A DNA stretch of 60,416 nucleotides from Heterotrichella gracilis (Eukaryota; Sar; Xanthophyceae; Tribonematales; Xanthonemataceae). Each line of letters opens with the position of its first letter. Positions within the stretch are counted from its first letter, which is position 1. Positions 54,985 through 60,416 of the stretch are shown here, in pieces. The stretch is from the NCBI GenBank assembly GCA_032358255.1, contig JAULBX010025475.1, positions 1 through 60,416 on the forward strand, in the 5' to 3' direction. The position numbers and the translations under genes were made by a program. Below the pieces are notes generated by a model, which saw nothing but the letters and a program-made list of their open reading frames with translations, was not told the origin of the DNA and searched no databases.

Positions 54985-55205
54985 GTAGGAAAAACCCTAG
55001 GGTAGGGTACTCAGAAACCATAGGACAGGGCACCTAGAAACCAGAACCCCTAAACTGGCGGTGGTGCACCAGCAGCTGGACCAAGAACAGGTAGGGGAAA
55101 CCCTAGGGTAGGGTACTCAGAAACCATAGGAAAGGGCACCTAGAAACCAGAACCCCTAAACTGGCGGTGGTGCACCAGCAGCTGGACCAAGAACAGGTAG
55201 GGAGA
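54951..55205 (+). repeat. 106-base tandem array of PEX1-like exon end
   Basis: Three copies of the last 30 or so exon bases plus donor and 75 bases of intron have donors at 54985, 55091 and 55197, an exact period of 106. A fourth, worn piece lies at about 55268-55305. Each unit contains aaaccctagggtagggtactcagaaacc-type text. Confidence 0.95.
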
Positions 55206-55305
55206 ACCTAGCGTAGAACCCTAGCATATGACATGTAGAAGCCCTAGTTAAGGGTATTTGAAGCTTGTCTGAGGCACAAGTAGCGGCTGGAATAAGAACA
55301 GGCAG

Positions 55306-55986
55306 GGAAGCGCAAAGCACTCAGGGCAACAAGGGATCCTAGGAGTGGGTACTCAGAGCTCCAGGGTAGGGGAACCAGCAACCCTAGGTTACTAGCTGTA
55401 CACTCACACCACACCCACCAATCTGCAGATGCACACTGCAACCCTCCAACACTCCTCAGTCACCAAATCTCCGCCCAGTACACCATCCCTAGCAATTGCC
55501 TTCCTTTCCAAAGATCATATCCCTAGGGTTGTATAGGTGTAACAAATTGAATGCCAAATGAATGAAATTGAAAAGAAGAGTAATAATAATGAAAAGAGCA
55601 CGTCTACTTTCACAACTCGCAACCCGGACCGGCACCCCGCCATCCCATGCACATGACGGCAATGCACTCGTCACCCACCCATGCTCAAACCATCCCCGCC
55701 ACAGCTTGTCCCACCGCCGTCAGAACTCGCGGTCTGCCAGTACCGGCTGCTAAAGGTTGGATTTTTTTATGGGCATGTTACAGTGCCCTCCTTTCGCACA
55801 GGCCACGCATATGCCACCCTCCACCACCACCACAGCTGCCGATGCTGACCGGCGCCATTTCAGCATGCACCACCTGGCACCTGGCACTGGACGCTGCCTG
55901 CCCCTCAGAGCGTGCCAGATTGGAGTGAATCTACGCCAAATCCAGGGGGGGCCGCGCGGCGGGGCCTTTTGGCGGCGGGCCGCATG
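55306..55986. other. Spacer before LTR element, no gene
   Basis: No supported exon. It holds a short agtaataataatg run and sequence flanking the LTR. Confidence 0.4.
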
Positions 55987-56281
55987 TGTAGCAGAAATTG
56001 CTAGAATACGTGAACGACAGGAACACTCTAACGACAGAAGGCTTGGAGAGGTTGGGCTAAGTCTGGCTCTGAGCGCTTATATGCGTTGCTGTGAACGCTG
56101 CGCTTCAGGAATTCCAGACCCTTCATGCGCCAGGTCACATGGATCGTGCCCGGCTGCACCATGGCTGCTGTGCAGCTCCTGTATTAGGGTTCTGGAGGCT
56201 TCACGAGCCAGTTGTCCTCTCTCGAGGGTTCTATTGAACCCTTCTTTAGGGTTATTGTAATTAACTGGAATTCTTGTTACA
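55987..56281 (-). repeat. 3' long terminal repeat of Ty3/Gypsy element
   Basis: In element sense (minus strand) it begins TGTAACAAG directly after a purine tract and ends GCTACA, giving TG...CA ends and a length of 295 bases. A cgcatataagcg patch near 56083 could be a TATA-like promoter element. The other full LTR is not in the window. Confidence 0.75.
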
Positions 56282-56300
56282 TTCCTCCCCCCTTTTGCAA
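56282..56300 (-). other. Polypurine tract
   Basis: On the minus strand gcaaaaggggggaggaa lies immediately before the TGTAAC start of the LTR. This is the usual primer site for plus-strand DNA synthesis in LTR elements. Confidence 0.8.
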
Positions 56301-56751
56301 CATGCCTGTCCTCAGGCATGGAGGGATGAATGTGTTGCAGCAGCATGACAAGGTGGCCAGTCTTATCAGCTACTGTACACCGCACAGCCTGTATATGGAC
56401 TGAAAAGGGTGTTTAGTAATATAGGGTAAGATAGGATCCTATTTTGTAAATTTATCTCGCCCATGCAATTAATGCATGATGCCAACAGCATTGTATGGCA
56501 GACTGGCAAGATATGGAATGATGTGCACATCTAATGTTGCTCTGTTCACGCAATGCGAACGAGCTATGCTGCAGCAGCTGTGAAGTCTGCAGGAAAAGGG
56601 ATGCCCAGGTGAACAAGCACAGGGCATGTATCATGCAAGTGTGTGGCGCACTTATGCATGATCTGCAGCCTTCATGAGGTCTGTGTAGATGTACAGCTAG
56701 GCAAAAATGCAAAGCATGTACCACAGCCTCTAGTGATCACTATTTCTTAAT

Positions 56752-58164
56752 CTAGCGCGCGCCTTTTCTGGCCTGTACGTACCAATAGTCAGCAATGCCA
56801 TCTTGGGCATTGCGCAAAGCGCTTTCTGGCAGCCACTTATTGTGCTCATCGCCAAAGTAAGTCCATTTGACCAGAAACTTTCTGACCATCTCTTTGCCTT
56901 GCTTCACGACCTTGGTGTCCAGTATCTTCTCCACTTCAAAGACAGAATCTGCTTGCACATTCACGTTAGGTGCTGCAGGCTGAGGCCTGGATGCACGCTT
57001 GTAAAATTTAAGCAGACTGACGTGGAAAACTGGGTGAATTTTAAGGCCAGCATTTAATTGTAATTTGTAGGCAACTTTACCTACCTTTGCCACAATTGGA
57101 AATGGTCCTAGCCATTTATGCAAGAGTTTCCCTCGACCTCCTTCCTTTGCAGCCTTAATTGTGATGTTTTTAGCATTTAACATCACCTGATCACCAACAG
57201 CAAACTCTACATCTCTTTTTCCTTCATTATAGTATTGTTGCTGTCTGGCTTGCGCCACACGCATGCATTCATTTATTTCTTTCAGGATTGCATTCATGTG
57301 TTGTATGTAGTTATAGACTGCAGGTGCATCAACATCATCAGATTTGATGCTGAGGTCTAGCGGTGACCTGGGATGAAACCCGTAATTTGCATAGAAGGGT
57401 GTGCATCTGATTGATGCCTGCCATAAGTTGTTTAATGCAAACTCTACCTTGGGCAGCCACTTGTCCCAGTCATCCTGGCGAGCATTGACGTAGTGGCGCA
57501 ACACCTCTTCTATGGTCCTGTTGGTCCTCTCTGTTTGCCCATCAGTTTGAGCATGGTAAGCCGTACTCAGATTTAACTGCGTACCAGTGGCCTGCCACAG
57601 GGACCTCCAGACTATGCTTATGAACTGTGGTCCTCTGTCTGAGACTATGGACCGTGGTAACCCATGCAACTTCCATACATGATCCATATATAGGTCAGCA
57701 GCTTGCTGCGCAGGACAGCTGGTGAGTGTGGGTATTAAATGCACCATTTTGGTGAGTCTGTCGCACACCACCATTATAGCATTTTGCTGCGTTATGGTCA
57801 TGGGAAGTTCTGGGATGAAATCTAGGCTAACATCTGCCCACCTTTCATCGGGGATTTGCAGTGGCACTCCCAGTCCTGCTGGAGCTTGGTTGCCTGGCTT
57901 GCATCTCTGGCAGCTGTCGCAGGTTGACACCCACCCCTTGACGTCCACTGTGATGTTAGGCCACCAGATGTGCTTTGCCTTGAGTGCCTGCAATACTTTC
58001 TCAACACCAAAGTGAGCGCCAAAGGGAGCATCATGCACTTCCTGCAGAATCCTTTGCCTCAAGTCACAATCAGGAATGTACACTCTATTGTCTGCATTAT
58101 AGTACAACCCATTGCGCACGGCAAAGTTGATGCTTATTTGTCTGCAGATATGCATCTTGCTCAT
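56752..58164 (-). CDS. Ty3/Gypsy integrase with chromodomain
   Basis: Second pol reading frame, about 470 codons. The HHCC zinc site (HDAPFGAHFG, STCDSCQRCK) is followed by a DDE core with VSLDFIPELP, IVSDRGPQFIS and TDGQTERTNRTIEE. The C-terminal chromodomain is VEKILDTKVV, RKFLVKWTYFGDEHNKWLPE. The chromodomain places the element among chromoviruses. The frame overlaps the PR-RT-RNase H frame by 68 bases in the +1 frame. The natural joint lies near DAYLQ and INFAVRNGLYY, so either a single base change or a frameshift site separates them. It is otherwise free of stops, so the copy is young. Confidence 0.92.
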   Translation of the reverse strand: MSKMHICRQISINFAVRNGLYYNADNRVYIPDCDLRQRILQEVHDAPFGAHFGVEKVLQALKAKHIWWPNITVDVKGWVSTCDSCQRCKPGNQAPAGLGVPLQIPDERWADVSLDFIPELPMTITQQNAIMVVCDRLTKMVHLIPTLTSCPAQQAADLYMDHVWKLHGLPRSIVSDRGPQFISIVWRSLWQATGTQLNLSTAYHAQTDGQTERTNRTIEEVLRHYVNARQDDWDKWLPKVEFALNNLWQASIRCTPFYANYGFHPRSPLDLSIKSDDVDAPAVYNYIQHMNAILKEINECMRVAQARQQQYYNEGKRDVEFAVGDQVMLNAKNITIKAAKEGGRGKLLHKWLGPFPIVAKVGKVAYKLQLNAGLKIHPVFHVSLLKFYKRASRPQPAAPNVNVQADSVFEVEKILDTKVVKQGKEMVRKFLVKWTYFGDEHNKWLPESALRNAQDGIADYWYVQARKGAR

Positions 58165-60325
58165 AAGCAGAAATCAGATCGCTCCTAAATTGAGCGCCTG
58201 ACATGCCAAACGGTTTAATGGTCACTGGACCATCCACCTTCTGCCAAATGGCATCCTGCTGTTGCGTCTTGCGCTTTTTAGCAGGTGACTCACCTGGTGA
58301 CTCATCAGACGGGGGCGCATTATCATCAGGGGCAGTACGTGCGTTTGCACTTGGTGGTGACATATGCGTCCCACCCCCCTTTGACTGCAGCCTAGTCATT
58401 GCACCTAGGGTAATCCTACTGAATGCATCAGCAGGGTTGATAGCACCTGGTATGTGCTTCACCACATGATTGTACTGCTGCAAGAGTTCAACCCAGCGCA
58501 TGCAGCGCCCAGTCAATTTTGGCTGAGTCTGCAAATGCTCTAAGGGTTTATGATCTGACCACAGTACAAATTCTGCGTGCCGCAGGTATGGATCCCAGGC
58601 ATGAATTGCATGGACTAAAGCTAGGATTTCCTGTTCCCTAGCCATGTAGCGGGTTTCTGCAGGCTTAAGCTTGCGGCTTTCAAATGCCACTGGCCTACCT
58701 TCTTGCATGAGGATGGCGCCTGTGGCGACAGCGGATGCGTCGACAGTTACCTCAAAGGGCTTGTTCCAGTCCGGCAGTTGTAGTGCTGGAGCTGCTGCCA
58801 GAGCATCCTTAAGCTGCTGAAATGCCTGCTGCTCTGCTTCCTGCCACTTCCACACAACGCTCTTGCAGAGCAAGTTAGTGAGTGGTGCAGATATATGAGC
58901 AAAGCGGTGAATGAAGCGCCTAAAATAGCCTGCCATGCCTAGAAATTGGCGAAGGGTTTTAACGTCAGTGGGGGCTGGATAGTCCACCACTGCTTGAATT
59001 TGCTTGGGATCAGCCTTTAGTTGGCCATTGCCCACAATGAAGCCCACAAATTTCAATTCTGATTTGAAAAATTCACATTTGGGCAACTGGGCATAGAACT
59101 GCTCATCTTTAAGCCTTTGTAACACCAATCGTATGTGGTGCAAATCATTTGGCGGCTCCTCGGGGGTTTGGCTGAAAATAAGGATATCATCCAAATATAT
59201 CAGCACAAACTTGCCAATGTAGTCTCTGAACACTGTGTTCATGACTGATTGGAATGATGATGGGGCATTTGTGAGGCCAAATGGCAGAACTACATATTCA
59301 AATAGGCCAAGGTGCGTAGTAAACGCTGTTTTAGGAATATCTTCTTCGCTTATTTTAATTTGGTGGTATCCCGCTGCCAGGTCAATACTGCTAAACACTT
59401 TAGCGCTTTGCAGCTGGTCTAGCAGGGCATCAATCCTTGGCAGTGGGTATTTATTTTTCACCGTGATTTTATTAAGTGCACGATAGTCAATGCACATGCG
59501 CCATTTGCCATTAGGCTTTGGCACAAACAGTACTGGAGCCGCATATGGTGAAGATGATTCCCTGATATAACCATTTTCAATGAGGGACTTCACCTGGTCC
59601 TCCAGCTCTTGTTTTTCCCAGGGCGTCAACTTGTAAGGCGGCCGCGCTGGCGGTCTTGACCCAGGGATGGTGGGAATGGCGTGCTGAACATGCCGCTTCG
59701 AAGGTGGTCCTGGAGGTAAGCCATCTACAAACTGATCTTGGAACTCAGTTAGTAAGGCATTTAATTCACCGGCATGAGCAGCAAATGGGCCCTCAATATT
59801 CACCTGATCATCAGTAGACTGTGCAGGTCTAACGAGGACTAAATAATATTTTGCGTTTGGTTTCTTTCTGAATTCCCGTCTTACCTGGGTGGCTGACAGG
59901 AAGGGACTAGGGGTTGTTAGGGTTGGCGGCGCTGGTGCAGCATACAGCTTTATAGTGCGTGGCACATTGGATTGCAGTGTGACACACATATCTTGGCAAT
60001 TTAAGACTGCAGCATGCGCATTGAGCCAATCCATGCCCAGTATGACATCAAAATCTTGATGCAAGTTGAGCACTAGTCCTTTGATCTGCTGTTTATAGTG
60101 TTGCAAATGCAACTTTGCTGTCACACTACCAATAATGGGTACTTGATCACCTGCAGGGAGGCATACCTTGACCTCTGGCGTTGGTGTAATTCGCAGCCTC
60201 ATTTTTGTAGCAGTGTGATAGTTGATGAAGGTGTTACTGGCTCCTGTGTCCAGCAGCACTTGCACTTTTGAACCTGCAAGACTTGCAGTGTACTGGAAAG
60301 CGGCAACAGGTTGTAATCCAGGGGT
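58097..60325 (-). CDS. Ty3/Gypsy protease, reverse transcriptase and RNase H; gag missing
   Basis: Pol frame of about 740 codons on the minus strand. The protease motif LLDTGASNTFI is near the start. RT has RMCIDYRALNKITVKNKYPL, IDLAAGYHQIKI and the active-site IYLDDILIFSQ. RNase H has TVDASAVATGAILMQ, REQEILALVHAI and LWSDHKPLEHL. The frame is open from about 60325, where a TAA lies at the joint to an inverted LTR piece. Only a few dozen codons precede the protease, so gag and its zinc knuckle are absent from this copy. No internal stop is seen. Confidence 0.93.
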   Translation of the reverse strand, partial: TPGLQPVAAFQYTASLAGSKVQVLLDTGASNTFINYHTATKMRLRITPTPEVKVCLPAGDQVPIIGSVTAKLHLQHYKQQIKGLVLNLHQDFDVILGMDWLNAHAAVLNCQDMCVTLQSNVPRTIKLYAAPAPPTLTTPSPFLSATQVRREFRKKPNAKYYLVLVRPAQSTDDQVNIEGPFAAHAGELNALLTEFQDQFVDGLPPGPPSKRHVQHAIPTIPGSRPPARPPYKLTPWEKQELEDQVKSLIENGYIRESSSPYAAPVLFVPKPNGKWRMCIDYRALNKITVKNKYPLPRIDALLDQLQSAKVFSSIDLAAGYHQIKISEEDIPKTAFTTHLGLFEYVVLPFGLTNAPSSFQSVMNTVFRDYIGKFVLIYLDDILIFSQTPEEPPNDLHHIRLVLQRLKDEQFYAQLPKCEFFKSELKFVGFIVGNGQLKADPKQIQAVVDYPAPTDVKTLRQFLGMAGYFRRFIHRFAHISAPLTNLLCKSVVWKWQEAEQQAFQQLKDALAAAPALQLPDWNKPFEVTVDASAVATGAILMQEGRPVAFESRKLKPAETRYMAREQEILALVHAIHAWDPYLRHAEFVLWSDHKPLEHLQTQPKLTGRCMRWVELLQQYNHVVKHIPGAINPADAFSRITLGAMTRLQSKGGGTHMSPPSANARTAPDDNAPPSDESPGESPAKKRKTQQQDAIWQKVDGPVTIKPFGMSGAQFRSDLISAYEQDAYLQTNKHQLCRAQWVVL

Positions 60326-60339
60326 TTGCGTTACAGTTT

Positions 60340-60416
60340 AACTGGCTCGTGAAGCCTCCAGAACCCTAATACAGGAGCTGCACAGCAGCCATGGTGCAGC
60401 CGGGCACGATCCATGT
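60340..60416 (+). repeat. Inverted LTR piece at right edge
   Basis: These 77 bases equal, without a mismatch, the reverse complement of 56137-56213 inside the 3' LTR. For an intact element with minus-strand pol, the LTR here should be in the same direction as the left LTR. It is inverted and replaces gag. It continues past the window. Confidence 0.92.

Noticed and set aside
13581..56300. Standard LTR pair or simple TIR transposon for the right-hand element
   Set aside because: The left LTR is clear at 55987-56281, but the right piece is inverted and partial. A normal LTR pair is not present in the window, and a TIR DNA transposon does not fit the PR-RT-RH-INT order.

Overview
The window looks like nuclear DNA of a green alga (Chlorophyta sensu lato). 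The evidence is intron-rich genes (RPB1 alone has 26 exons), plastid genes of plant type (a phylloquinone methyltransferase and a TGD4-like lipid-transport protein), plant-type TTTAGGG telomere motifs scattered through introns, and a chromodomain Ty3/Gypsy element. Exons are GC-rich and introns are long and low in complexity. I cannot name the genus from sequence alone. All gene models are hand-made from codon frame, GT/AG sites and phase agreement.

Layout. Positions 370-4606 (minus) hold exons of a TGD4-like gene and probably its C-terminal part. Positions 5171-17503 (plus) hold a complete RNA polymerase II largest subunit of about 1829 residues. These two genes diverge from a shared region of about 560 bases. 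After 2.2 kb of apparently empty sequence comes an Mpv17/PMP22 membrane protein (19739-22003, plus). At 24044-25830 (minus) is a decayed, unclassified transposon-type gene, and at 26332-27838 (minus) an F-box protein with a frame break. A protein phosphatase 2C (30149-35113, minus) and a TMEM135-like membrane protein (36018-40387, minus) follow. Next are an NMP kinase with an acylation-type N-terminus (41609-43188, plus), MENG (43659-46573, minus) and an unrecognised conserved-looking protein (about 47632-48306, plus). From 49 kb on the sequence is accessory: exon fragments, a 5'-truncated non-LTR retrotransposon, a PEX1 remnant, and a chromovirus-type LTR element (55987 to beyond about 60330).

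The strongest finding is in RPB1. Six of the eight residues that bind the two clamp zinc ions are replaced, although the fold around them, the active-site aspartates and the CTD heptads are well kept.

The second theme is genome-wide within the window. Almost every multi-exon gene has, inside an intron, one or more decayed tandem copies of the edge of the neighbouring exon with its splice site, often joined by CCCTAAA-like scraps. Copy spacings are clean in places: 106, 200, 183, 175, 165 and 71 bases. This looks like an active process of intron growth by tandem duplication. It also creates spare exons that could be used alternatively.

The genes do not form one pathway. They are housekeeping and organelle genes (transcription, plastid lipid and quinone metabolism, peroxisome or membrane functions) separated by repeats.
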